From an uncultured Eubacteriales bacterium (GTDB lineage Bacteria; Bacillota; Clostridia; Oscillospirales; Oscillospiraceae): DNA of 25,132 bases. Location: contig UQZA01000035.1 in assembly GCA_900545515.1 (NCBI GenBank), positions 1 through 25,132 of the forward strand, given 5' to 3'. A model generated the notes under the pieces. The model did not search any database. It saw only the letters and a program-made list of their open reading frames with translations, and was not told the DNA's origin. The stretch's first letter is position 1. Each line of letters opens with the position of its first letter. Made by a program: the position numbers and the translations under genes. Below are positions 1 to 8,544 of this stretch, in pieces.

Positions 1-92
1 GTCCATGCCCTTCAGTATAGCATAGTTCTCGTAATTTGAAAATTGATTTCCGTGCTGGCAGAGAACCGGGGCTTTTCTTTTGGGGCGACTTC

Positions 93-101
93 TGGTATAC
101 T
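93..101 (+). promoter_or_regulatory. Extended -10 promoter of the ygiQ-like gene
   Basis: The sequence TGG followed by TATACT forms an extended -10 element (TGN-TATAAT type) about 33 bases before the preferred start codon. No good -35 box lies 17 bases upstream, which is usual for extended -10 promoters. Confidence 0.5.
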
Positions 102-133
102 GAGGGGGAGAATTTGAAATGGGAGGCATTTTT

Positions 134-1945
134 ATGCCTGAATTTTTGCCGGTCTCCCGGGCGGATATGGCGGCCCGGGGATGGGAGCAATGTGACTTTG
201 TCTATGTCATTGGCGACGCCTATGTGGATCACCCTTCCTTTGGACACGCCATCATCAGCCGGGTCCTGGAGGCGGCAGGATACAAGGTGGGGATCCTCTC
301 CCAGCCGGACTGGAAGGACCCTAAGTCCGTCTGCGCCCTGGGGCGGCCCCGGTTGGGCTTTCTGGTCACCGGGGGCAATATGGACTCCATGGTAAACCAC
401 TATTCCGTATCCCATCACCGCCGGAAAACCGATGCTTTTACCCCCGGCGGAGTGATGGGAAAGCGGCCGGACCGGGCTACCATTGTATACTGCAACCTGA
501 TCCGCCAGAGCTTCCGGGATGTACCCATCCTCATTGGCGGCGTGGAGGCCAGTCTCAGGCGGCTGGCCCATTACGATTACTGGTCTGACCAGATGCGCCG
601 TTCCATCCTGCTGGACGCCCAGGCGGACCTGCTCCTCTACGGCATGGGAGAGCGGAGCATCCGGGAAGTGGCGGACGGCCTGAACAGCGGCCTTGCCATT
701 GAGGACATGACCTACATCGACGGCACCGTTTACCGGACCCGGGCCCTGGACGACAGCTTGCCCACCCTGATCCTGCCGGACTTCGAAGCGCTCCGGAAAA
801 GCCCCAGGCAATATGCCGAAAGCTTTCGTATCCAGTACCGCAATACGGACCCCTTTACAGCCAAACGGTTGGCTGAGCCCTATGGGAAGGAATTTGTGGT
901 GCAAAATCCACCCCAGAAGCCTCTGACCCAGGCGGAAATGGATGGGGTTTATGACCTCCCCTACTGCCGGGATTACCATCCCAGCTACCGGAAATCCGGG
1001 GGCGTCCCCGCCATCCAGGAAGTGAAGTTCAGCCTGGTGTCCAACCGGGGCTGCTTCGGAGCCTGCTCCTTCTGCGCCCTCACCTTCCACCAGGGACGGA
1101 TCATCCAAACCCGCAGCCACCACTCCATTCTGACTGAGGCCCAGGAGATGACCCATGACCCGGATTTCAAGGGTTACATCCACGATGTAGGAGGCCCCAC
1201 CGCTGACTTCCGGGCCCCGGCCTGTGACAAGCAGCTGACCAAAGGCGTCTGCCCCGGGCGGCAGTGTCTCTTCCCCTCCCCCTGCCCCAACCTCCGGGCG
1301 GACCACAGCGACTATCTCAGCCTCCTGCGCAAGCTCCGGAAGCTGCCGGGGGTGAAGAAGGTCTTCATCCGCAGCGGCATTCGCTTTGACTACGTCCTGG
1401 CAGACAAGCGGGATGCCTTCCTCCGGGAGCTGGTGCAGCACCACGTATCCGGCCAGCTGAAGGTGGCCCCGGAGCACGTGTCTGACGCCGTTCTGTCCAA
1501 AATGGGTAAGCCAAAAAACGCCGTTTACCAGCAGTTTGCCGCCCGGTATTTCGCCCTGAACCAGCAGTACCATTTGAAGCAATACCTGGTGCCCTACCTC
1601 ATGTCCTCCCACCCCGGCTCTACCCTTCGCGAGGCGGTGGAGCTGGCGGAATTCGTCCGGGACATGGGCTATATGCCGGAGCAAGTCCAGGATTTCTATC
1701 CCACCCCCTCTACGCTCTCCACGGTGATGTATTACACCGGCCTGGACCCCCGGACCATGGAGCCGGTGTATGTACCCCGCAGCCCCCATGAAAAGGCCAT
1801 GCAGCGGGCTCTCATCCAGTACCGGGACCCCAAAAACTACCGGCTGGTCCACGAAGCCCTGGTCCTGGCCGGCCGGGAGGACCTGATTGGCTTCGGTCCC
1901 AAATGCCTGATCAAACCACCCCGCCAGCCTAAGGGCCGGCATTGA
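134..1945 (+). CDS. ygiQ: YgiQ family radical SAM protein
   Basis: This is a radical SAM enzyme of the YgiQ (UPF0313) family, 603 residues, a normal length. The substrate of the family is not established. The N-terminus (MPEFLPVSRADM, then GDAYVDHPSFGHA) is typical. The [4Fe-4S] motif CxxxCxxC is seen as CFGACSFC near residues 307-314, and the C-terminal part has the arrangement of the DUF3362-containing tail. ATG 134 is preferred over the in-frame ATG 119 because GGGAGG ends 8 bases before it and family members usually begin at MxEFLP. The 119 start also has a GGGGGAG upstream, so it cannot be excluded. It is followed 111 bases later by the OB-fold gene on the same strand, but the two functions are not obviously linked. 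The family assignment is firm; the biological role is unknown. Confidence 0.93.
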   Translation: MPEFLPVSRADMAARGWEQCDFVYVIGDAYVDHPSFGHAIISRVLEAAGYKVGILSQPDWKDPKSVCALGRPRLGFLVTGGNMDSMVNHYSVSHHRRKTDAFTPGGVMGKRPDRATIVYCNLIRQSFRDVPILIGGVEASLRRLAHYDYWSDQMRRSILLDAQADLLLYGMGERSIREVADGLNSGLAIEDMTYIDGTVYRTRALDDSLPTLILPDFEALRKSPRQYAESFRIQYRNTDPFTAKRLAEPYGKEFVVQNPPQKPLTQAEMDGVYDLPYCRDYHPSYRKSGGVPAIQEVKFSLVSNRGCFGACSFCALTFHQGRIIQTRSHHSILTEAQEMTHDPDFKGYIHDVGGPTADFRAPACDKQLTKGVCPGRQCLFPSPCPNLRADHSDYLSLLRKLRKLPGVKKVFIRSGIRFDYVLADKRDAFLRELVQHHVSGQLKVAPEHVSDAVLSKMGKPKNAVYQQFAARYFALNQQYHLKQYLVPYLMSSHPGSTLREAVELAEFVRDMGYMPEQVQDFYPTPSTLSTVMYYTGLDPRTMEPVYVPRSPHEKAMQRALIQYRDPKNYRLVHEALVLAGREDLIGFGPKCLIKPPRQPKGRH

Positions 1946-2056
1946 CACCCGCCTCCAGGAAGCCCCGAGGCAGCGCCAAGCCCCAGTAGTTGGCCGCATA
2001 TCCCGCCAGGGCCTGTCATAGAGTATTCCATACGAACTGGAATTTGAGGTGGAAGT

Positions 2057-2671
2057 ATGGAACACACTGCCAATCAGGCCGCCATTCGGGGCACCCTGCT
2101 GGAGCTGCCCCAGTTTTCCCATGAAAATCACGGCAGCCGGTTTTACCGTTTCCTTCTGGAGGTCCCGCGGCTGTCCGGAGCCGTGGATCACCTGCCGGTG
2201 ATTGCCCGGGAGGAGGCTCTCAATCAAATGGACCTGTCCGGCGGCTCGTACGTGGAGGTACGGGGACAGGTCCGTTCTTTTAACAATCACAGCTCTGTGG
2301 GGCAGCGGCTGCTGATTTTCGTCTTTGCAGACTCCGTCCAAACCAGTCAGGAGGAGCCCTGCAACCAGGTCCTTCTCACCGGGACCATTTGCAAGGCTCC
2401 CATCTACCGCCGGACCCCCCTGGGCCGGGAAATTTGCGATGTGATGCTGGCGGTGCCCCGGTCCTACCGGCGCTCCGACTACCTGCCCTGCATTCTCTGG
2501 GGGCGGACCGCCCAGGCCATATCTCAGTGCGCCACCGGCGATACCATTTCCCTCACCGGCCGCCTGCAAAGCAGACTCTACCGGAAAGCCACCGGCGACG
2601 GCGTGGAGGTCCGCACCGCCTATGAGATCTCCGCCCTCACTGCCCAGTGCCACCAGGATACGGCTACATAG
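2057..2671 (+). CDS. Tandem OB-fold single-stranded DNA-binding protein
   Basis: This 204-residue protein appears to contain two OB folds. Residues about 6-100 (NQAAIRGTLLELPQF to FVFADSVQTS) and about 103-198 (NQVLLTGTICKAPIYRRTPLG to EISALTAQ) start with a similar NQ-x3-x-GT-x-x-x-x-P segment. The second half carries the SSB-like run ending in LPCILWGRTAQ. The acidic C-terminal tip of true Ssb proteins, which recruits partner proteins, is absent; the protein ends CHQDTAT. This suggests an auxiliary single-strand DNA-binding protein and not the replicative SSB. The ribosome binding site GAGGTGGA precedes the ATG. Family-level confidence is good; the exact role (repair, recombination or a mobile-element partner) is not visible. 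Confidence 0.75.
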   Translation: MEHTANQAAIRGTLLELPQFSHENHGSRFYRFLLEVPRLSGAVDHLPVIAREEALNQMDLSGGSYVEVRGQVRSFNNHSSVGQRLLIFVFADSVQTSQEEPCNQVLLTGTICKAPIYRRTPLGREICDVMLAVPRSYRRSDYLPCILWGRTAQAISQCATGDTISLTGRLQSRLYRKATGDGVEVRTAYEISALTAQCHQDTAT

Positions 2672-2680
2672 CCGGCCATG

Positions 2681-2708
2681 CGCCCATTCCGCATCTGCGG
2701 CATGGGCG
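2681..2708. terminator. Hairpin between convergent ssb-like gene and feoB
   Basis: The two arms CGCCCAT-T-CCGC and GCGG-C-ATGGGCG form an 11-bp stem with one mismatch and a very short loop. It lies in the 45-base gap between two convergent stop codons. On the + strand it is followed by TTTCCCTGTT, a poor T-tract. It is plausibly a bidirectional terminator. Confidence 0.5.
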
Positions 2709-2716
2709 TTTCCCTG

Positions 2717-4564
2717 TTACACCAGCTGCAAAAGCAGACGCAGCAGCATACACAGGACTACGCCGAACGCCGTAGGCAGGAGGAAGGCCAGGGCCGTCCA
2801 GCGGAAACTGCCGGTTTCCTTCTGGATGGTGATGAGGGTGGTGCTGCAAGGCCAGTGAAAAATGATAAACACCATGGCGCACAGGGCCGTCTGCCAGGTC
2901 CATCCGGCAGCCAGGAGCAGCTCTCCCGTGGCTCCGGCAGACAGCTCCCCTCCCAGCGCCGTTCCCCCGGTGATGGTCATAAGCAGCACCGGCATCACCA
3001 GCTCATTGGCAGGAAGCGCCAGGAGAAAGCTGAGAAGCGCCGCCCCATTCATCCCCAACAGGAGCCCTGGCGGGTTTAAAAAATCCGCCAGATGCAGTAG
3101 CAGACTCCGCCCGCCCCATCCCAGATTGCTGCACAGCCAGAGGAGCAGACCCGCCGGAGCCGCCACAGCCACAGCCCGCCCCGCCACAAACAGGGTCCGG
3201 TCCAGGAGCGACCGAACAATCACCTGACCCACCCGAGGCCGCCGGAAGGGGGGCAGCTCCAGGATCAAGGCGCTGCTCTCCCCCTTCAAAACCGTCCGGT
3301 TCAAAAGCCACGAGGCCGCCATGGACGCCCCTGCCCCCAGGGCGATGAGTCCCGTAATGAGGAGAGCCCCGGTGAGGCCACCGGTCCCAAAGAAAATGGT
3401 CCCCAACAAAATCAAGCTGGGAAACCGCCCGTTACAAGGGAGAAAGGCATTGGTGAGTACCGCAAGGAGCCGCTCCCGTGGAGAATCGATGATCCGGCAT
3501 CCGGTCACCCCGGCGGCATTGCAGCCCAGACCCATGCACATGGTGAGGGCCTGCTTGCCGCAGGCGCCGCACCGGGCCAATCCACGGTCCAGGAGGAAGG
3601 CAACCCGGGGCAAATACCCCACATCCTCCAGGAGAGTAAAGAGTGGGAAAAAAATGGCCATAGGCGGCAGCATCACAGCCACCACCCGGGCCACGGTGGT
3701 ATAGACCCCATCCAGCAGCGGGCCGGACAGATACCACGGCAGGCCCCACTGGGCAGCCAGGCCGGCCAGCCACAGATACCCGCTGTCAAACAGGCTCTGG
3801 AGAAGCTGGGAGGGGTAATTGGCCCCAGAGACGGTCAGCCATACCACCACCAGCAGAAGAGCCAGCATCACAGGAAGCCCCGTTGCCCGGCTGGTGAGCA
3901 GCCGGTCCAGGTGCAGCTGCCGTTTCTGATACTGGCTCTCCCCCCGGACCACCACCTGATTCGCCACGGCCTCCGCCCGCCGGACCAGGTCCTGAGGCGT
4001 GCAGTCCGCCGCCAGCCGGTGGGGCGTACATCTCCGGGCGCCGGAAGCCACCTGGGCAATGGCGCTGCGCAACCGGTCCATTCCCCGGCCCCGGCCTGCC
4101 GCAGTGGCCACCACCGGGACGCCCAGGGCCTCCTCCAGGGCTTTGCAATCCACCTGAATGCAGCTGCGCTCCACCTCATCCATGAGGTTGACGCATACCA
4201 CCACCTGGTCCTGCCGCTGGAGCACCTGCTGGGTCAGAATCAGATTGCGCTCCAAGCTGGTGCCGTCACAGACCACCACCACGCAATCCGCCTGGCCGGA
4301 CCGGATGAATTCCTCCGCCACTTCCTCTTCCTTAGAGCGGCTGCTCAGAGAATAAGTACCGGGCAAATCCACCAGAACATAGGTCTCCTCCCCCCACCGC
4401 ACCCGGCCGCTGGCCAGGCTCACCGTTTTCCCCGGCCAGTTTCCCGTGTGCTGGTTCATCCCCGTGAGGTTGTTGAACACCGTACTCTTTCCCACATTGG
4501 GATTCCCGGCCAAGGCCACCACCCAGTCTCGGGTGGCCTTCTTTTCTGCAATCGTCACCTTCAT
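2717..4564 (-). CDS. feoB: FeoB ferrous iron transporter
   Basis: FeoB is the membrane GTPase/permease that takes up Fe(II). The 615-residue protein starts with a GTPase domain: G1 GNPNVGKS at 20-27, G3 DLPG at 66-69, G4 NLMD at 126-129. Polytopic membrane segments follow, with Gate-type regions including GYLPRVAFLLDR and the GLGCNAAGV / LTNAFLPCNGRFP segments. The pore motif reads CNAAGV instead of the CNVPA of E. coli-type FeoB, and the protein is shorter than the E. coli form. ATG 4564 is chosen because it overlaps the feoA stop as ATGA, with GGAGG just upstream. A TTG further upstream (4579) is in frame but less likely. It is translationally coupled to feoA. Fe(II) is the expected substrate; a related divalent metal is possible given the variant motif. 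Confidence 0.93.
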   Translation of the reverse strand: MKVTIAEKKATRDWVVALAGNPNVGKSTVFNNLTGMNQHTGNWPGKTVSLASGRVRWGEETYVLVDLPGTYSLSSRSKEEEVAEEFIRSGQADCVVVVCDGTSLERNLILTQQVLQRQDQVVVCVNLMDEVERSCIQVDCKALEEALGVPVVATAAGRGRGMDRLRSAIAQVASGARRCTPHRLAADCTPQDLVRRAEAVANQVVVRGESQYQKRQLHLDRLLTSRATGLPVMLALLLVVVWLTVSGANYPSQLLQSLFDSGYLWLAGLAAQWGLPWYLSGPLLDGVYTTVARVVAVMLPPMAIFFPLFTLLEDVGYLPRVAFLLDRGLARCGACGKQALTMCMGLGCNAAGVTGCRIIDSPRERLLAVLTNAFLPCNGRFPSLILLGTIFFGTGGLTGALLITGLIALGAGASMAASWLLNRTVLKGESSALILELPPFRRPRVGQVIVRSLLDRTLFVAGRAVAVAAPAGLLLWLCSNLGWGGRSLLLHLADFLNPPGLLLGMNGAALLSFLLALPANELVMPVLLMTITGGTALGGELSAGATGELLLAAGWTWQTALCAMVFIIFHWPCSTTLITIQKETGSFRWTALAFLLPTAFGVVLCMLLRLLLQLV

Positions 4565-4800
4565 CCCTCCAAGCGGCAAAGGATTCTCCGGGCGTCTGAA
4601 GCCCGGAGGGCGATGACGGTTCCCCGCAGCTCAAAGGCCAGGGGATCTCCCCGAGGCGCCGTCATCCGGCAGGCCACCCGGGTCCCCTCTACCAGCCCCA
4701 GGTCCGTCAGTCTCCGCCCCAGGGGACCGGTGAGGCCAATTTTCTCCACGGTCCCCCGCTGTCCAGCCCGCAGCCGGTCCAGAGATAACCATATGTCCAT
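4561..4800 (-). CDS. feoA: FeoA domain protein
   Basis: This is a 79-residue cytoplasmic SH3-like FeoA protein, an accessory factor for FeoB. It shows the usual layout: LDRLRAGQRGTVEKI, then GRRLTDLGLVEGTRV, then APRGDPLAFELRGTVIALR. ATG 4800 is supported by AAGGGGTGG upstream and by homology to the family's normal start. An in-frame extension to 4926 is open but lacks a family match. The stop codon overlaps the feoB ATG. I found no clear Fur- or DtxR-type palindrome or good SigA promoter in the 126 bases between feoA and the helicase gene upstream, so readthrough from the defence operon cannot be excluded. Confidence 0.9.
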   Translation of the reverse strand: MDIWLSLDRLRAGQRGTVEKIGLTGPLGRRLTDLGLVEGTRVACRMTAPRGDPLAFELRGTVIALRASDARRILCRLEG

Positions 4801-4926
4801 GAAACCACCCCTTTGCCAATCGCTCCGGAAGCGCCCGCAGGTACTCCCTACCATCAATGTATCCCCGAAGGTGGAAAAATGTGACATCATTGCAGCGGTT
4901 GTGGAAATGAATTTGAAGATATGCAA

Positions 4927-7179
4927 TCAGGCTTGACTGGAGGTCTGTGCAGCCTCCCAGCTCAGGATCTTCTCCCGCAGCCCGTCCACATCCAGCACCC
5001 CCCAGGCAAAGCCTTTCCTCACCAATGACTCCGGCAAATACTCATCATACTTGTCAAACAGGGGCAGCTCCTTGGGATAGACCAGCTCCAGGGGGTCCAT
5101 AGGCTTTTGGATTTCTTCAAACAGGGTCCGGAAGAAGGTATCCTCATCCACCTTCATAGTGAACTGCATAAAATAAGGTCTGGCCGAATCAAAATTCCGT
5201 AGGCCAAGACGGTCTGCACACTTGATTTTCAGAAATCGCTCCATGGCCAGGAAGGTATACGTTCCAACCCAGGGCAACAAGCACCACATGTTGCCACCCA
5301 GGTGTATGAGCGGCGTTTCCGCCACACCGGAGTGAAGCGCCGTGCAGCGAGCCTGTTCGAGCCGGGCTACCGCATGCTTCATCAGATAGGGATACTGCTT
5401 CTTCTCCCGAAGCACCTGGCGCATTTTCTCCAGGATCTTGGTGTGCAGATCCCCGGGGCACTGTCCAAAGTAAGCGGGGACCGTGCCCTTGACCTGCTGG
5501 CAGTAAACCAGGTGGCGCTTGTGATCCACATCCAGCACCTGCCACACATGCCCGGCAATGGCCAGCTTTTCTCCCACAGGCGGCGGCAAAACCACCGTAC
5601 CCAGCTCCTGGGATTCGCTGCAGACGGTGTACTCTTCATTTTCTTGAAACACGCCGTAAAACCTGAAGGAATTCACCACCCGCTCCCCTGCGATGCCTAC
5701 AATCAAGCCTCCCTGCTCCGTCCGCTGAATCTGGCCGGTGCCGATCAAATGCCCCAGGAGTATTTTATAGTCCTCCTGAGAGATCCGGTGAAAATAGTGC
5801 AGGCGTAGCACCCGGTCCGCCAAGGCTCGTGGGGACATCTCGCCGCAGGAGGCCAAGGTGGACATGGTCTGGTGGTACAGGAGGCTGTAGGGCAGCCGGT
5901 CCAACCGGGGCGGCTCTACCCAACGCTCCTCCAAATACAGCTGAACCAACGCGATCCCCTGAAGCAGCTTCCAGGGAATCGTGGTGGGCAGCATGGCACG
6001 CGCCTCCGGCTCGTCCTCCCGCATGACAAACCACATCTCCGGCGGGAGCTCCCGCCGGCCGGTGCGGCCCATGCGCTGCAAAAAGGAGGACACCGTCCAG
6101 GGCGCGTCGATCTGGAACGCCCGTTCCAATCGGCCGATGTCGATGCCCAGCTCCAGGGTCGCGGTGGTCACCGTGGTCATATACTGCGAATCGTCCTTCA
6201 TGACCTCCTCTGCCGTTTCCCGGTAGGAGGCGGAGAGATTGCCATGGTGGATGAGAAACCGATCCCCTTCGTGCCGGCACTCGCAGTACCGGCGCAAGGT
6301 GGTGGTCACCGTCTCGCACTCTTCCCGGGAGTTGACAAAAACCAGGCACTTTTTCCCCCGGGTGTGTTCAAAAATATATCCGATTCCCGGGTCCGCGTTC
6401 AGAGGCGCTTCATCGGTCTTTTCCTCCAATACCGGCAGCGCATCGGGGACTACCCGGTCCTCGGCAGCCTGAGCGCCCTTGACATAGAAATGCTCCATGC
6501 TGAGCCGCCACCTGGCGCCTTTCGCCTCAATCTTGGGAATGACGGTTCCCCGTCCGGTGCCCAGAGAAAGAAATTCCCCGGTCCCCTCCGGATCGCCTAT
6601 GGTTGCAGACAGGCCAATGCGGCGGGGATTCACCCCTGCCATACGGGATAGGCGCTCGATCAGGCACAGGGTTTGCCCGCCCCGGTCGCCCCTCAGCAGG
6701 GAATGTACCTCGTCAATCACGACAAACCGCAGGTCGCCAAACAGCTTGGGGATTGCGGCATGCTTATGCAAAAGCAGGGCCTCCAGAGACTCCGGTGTGA
6801 TTTGCAGGATGCCCGAGGGATGTTTCATCAGCCTTGCCTTATGACTCTGAGCCACATCCCCGTGCCAGTGCCAAACCGGGATATTTGCCTCGGCACACAG
6901 GTCATGTAAGCGGGCAAACTGGTCATTGATCAGCGCCTTCAGAGGGCCAATGTAGATGCAGCCCACAGACGCAGGCATATCCTCCGAAAACAGGGTGATG
7001 ATGGGGAAGAATGCAGCCTCCGTTTTTCCGGAGGCGGTTGAGGCAGTCAGGAGCACATTTTCGTCCGTGTTGAAGATTGCATGGGCAGCGGCAACCTGGA
7101 TGGCCCGGAGATTCTCCCAGCGGTTGCGGTAAATATACTCCTGTACAAAAGGCGCGTAGCGTTCAAATGCACCCAACAT
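4927..7179 (-). CDS. Lhr-like DEAD/DEAH helicase, Shango-like defence operon
   Basis: This is a 750-residue superfamily 2 helicase. Motif I TASTASGKTEA lies at 46-56 (Walker A SGKT), motif II DEVH at 156-159, motif III SAT at 191-193, motif V TTATLELGIDIG at 338-349 and motif VI QRMGRTGRR at 368-376. A long C-terminal region of about 370 residues follows, as in Lhr/BrxHI-type helicases. ATG 7179 has the ribosome binding site AAGGGGGA five bases upstream. The gene is third in an operon after the TerB_N protein and the DUF2791 ATPase, 51 bases after the ATPase stop. That trio matches Shango. In BREX the same helicase type occurs as BrxHI, but no other BREX genes are present. The helicase call is firm; the defence role is inferred from context. 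Confidence 0.92.
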   Translation of the reverse strand: MLGAFERYAPFVQEYIYRNRWENLRAIQVAAAHAIFNTDENVLLTASTASGKTEAAFFPIITLFSEDMPASVGCIYIGPLKALINDQFARLHDLCAEANIPVWHWHGDVAQSHKARLMKHPSGILQITPESLEALLLHKHAAIPKLFGDLRFVVIDEVHSLLRGDRGGQTLCLIERLSRMAGVNPRRIGLSATIGDPEGTGEFLSLGTGRGTVIPKIEAKGARWRLSMEHFYVKGAQAAEDRVVPDALPVLEEKTDEAPLNADPGIGYIFEHTRGKKCLVFVNSREECETVTTTLRRYCECRHEGDRFLIHHGNLSASYRETAEEVMKDDSQYMTTVTTATLELGIDIGRLERAFQIDAPWTVSSFLQRMGRTGRRELPPEMWFVMREDEPEARAMLPTTIPWKLLQGIALVQLYLEERWVEPPRLDRLPYSLLYHQTMSTLASCGEMSPRALADRVLRLHYFHRISQEDYKILLGHLIGTGQIQRTEQGGLIVGIAGERVVNSFRFYGVFQENEEYTVCSESQELGTVVLPPPVGEKLAIAGHVWQVLDVDHKRHLVYCQQVKGTVPAYFGQCPGDLHTKILEKMRQVLREKKQYPYLMKHAVARLEQARCTALHSGVAETPLIHLGGNMWCLLPWVGTYTFLAMERFLKIKCADRLGLRNFDSARPYFMQFTMKVDEDTFFRTLFEEIQKPMDPLELVYPKELPLFDKYDEYLPESLVRKGFAWGVLDVDGLREKILSWEAAQTSSQA

Positions 7180-7230
7180 AGATTCCCCCTTATAGTAAAA
7201 GTGACCCCCTCAGCGGTACCCATCGGCCCC

Positions 7231-8544
7231 TTACAGGTCAAATTCCGCAAATTCCTGGTCTGTTTCCCCTTCCTGCACCGCATTTCGCGCATAGGTGAAC
7301 TGCTCCGAATTCAAAAGCGTGCGCACCTGGAGGCTCGGATTCTGATACACGATATCCAGGACCTCAATGAAGTCCCGGATCACCTCCCGGGGGGTGATGT
7401 GGACGTCCGCGCCGATGCGGCCGAATTCAATCTCAATGAAATCCCCCATATCCTGCTGTGTGACGATTTGGGCGTACTCATAAAGTCCGGCATGAATATC
7501 CGCCAGCTTCTCGATTAGAATCAACATTTCCTCAGGCGTCAGAGGCTGGAGACGGATCACGGGGGAGAGCAGATCCTTGTGTTCACCGGCAAAGTGGCCC
7601 TCCGCCAGACGGGAACGCAGAGCCTCATAGCTGTAGACGCCACGGCGGGGGTCCTCCATACACTGGGGGGTACCGCATAAAATCAGCCCCAAATGCTGGG
7701 CCTTGCCCTGCATGGTGTCGTTGTACATGGTCAGGATCTTCTCGTAGTTATACTGCCTTGTGATGGCGTTGGGAATTTTGTAAATATTTACCAGCTCGTC
7801 AATCAAAATCAGCATACCGGCGTAGCCCGCCTGCTTCAGGAAGCAGGCAAACAGCTTCAAATATTCATACCAGTCGTCGTCCGTGATGACCATATGGACC
7901 CCCAGCTCTTGCCGCGCTTCGGTCTTGGTGCCGTATTCGCCCCGGAACCACTTGAGGACCTTGGCCTTGGTCTCGTCATCACCGGCGATGTAGGCCTGAT
8001 AATACAGGGTCAGCAGCCGTGCAAAGTCGAAGCCGTGAACCATTTCATTCAGGGAGTAGATGACGGCGGAAATCCGCTTCTCCACCAGGCCTGGCAGCTG
8101 CGCAGACGTGACGCTCAGATTTTCAGAAGCCATCACCTCCTGCTGGACATTGCTGATCCAGCGGTCTAAAATCAGGGACAGCGCTCCACCCTCCGGCTTG
8201 GTCTTGGTGGACATGTTGCGAATGAGCTCCTTGTAGGTTGCCAACCCCTGTCCCCGGGTGCCCTGCAGGCGGCGTTCCGGGGACAGGTCGGCATCCACTA
8301 CCACAAAGTTCTTTGCCATCACATAGTTGCGAATGGTTTGCAGCAGGAAGCTTTTGCCGCTGCCGTATTTTCCAACCAGAAAGCGGAAGGAAGCGCCGCC
8401 CTCTGCAATGATGTCCACATCGTGGAGCAGGGCGTCAATTTCTTCCTTTCGTCCAACGGCAATATAGGGGAGCCCAACCCGCGGCACAACGCCGCCTTTG
8501 AGGGAGTTGAGCAAAGCTTGGGCGATTCTTTTCGGTATCTTCAT
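7231..8544 (-). CDS. BrxD-like (DUF2791) P-loop ATPase, Shango-like defence operon
   Basis: This 437-residue AAA-like ATPase has Walker A GKYGSGKS at 58-65, Walker B LILIDE at 245-250 and a sensor-like GLILCGTPQC at 286-295. Its overall form (an N-terminal RIAQALLNSLKGGVVPR segment leading to VGRKEEIDALL) is that of the BREX ATP-binding family BrxD (DUF2791). The start ATG overlaps the stop of the upstream TerB_N gene as ATGA (8541-8544), so the two are translationally coupled. The helicase gene follows on the same strand. In Shango this ATPase is one of three components; the division of labour among them is not known to me. The ATPase family call is strong and the system membership is inferred from the gene set. 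Confidence 0.9.
   Translation of the reverse strand: MKIPKRIAQALLNSLKGGVVPRVGLPYIAVGRKEEIDALLHDVDIIAEGGASFRFLVGKYGSGKSFLLQTIRNYVMAKNFVVVDADLSPERRLQGTRGQGLATYKELIRNMSTKTKPEGGALSLILDRWISNVQQEVMASENLSVTSAQLPGLVEKRISAVIYSLNEMVHGFDFARLLTLYYQAYIAGDDETKAKVLKWFRGEYGTKTEARQELGVHMVITDDDWYEYLKLFACFLKQAGYAGMLILIDELVNIYKIPNAITRQYNYEKILTMYNDTMQGKAQHLGLILCGTPQCMEDPRRGVYSYEALRSRLAEGHFAGEHKDLLSPVIRLQPLTPEEMLILIEKLADIHAGLYEYAQIVTQQDMGDFIEIEFGRIGADVHITPREVIRDFIEVLDIVYQNPSLQVRTLLNSEQFTYARNAVQEGETDQEFAEFDL

Noticed and set aside
3911..4936. 341-codon + strand open frame opposite feoA and feoB
   Set aside because: Antisense shadow; His/Pro/Arg-rich translation with no family character.
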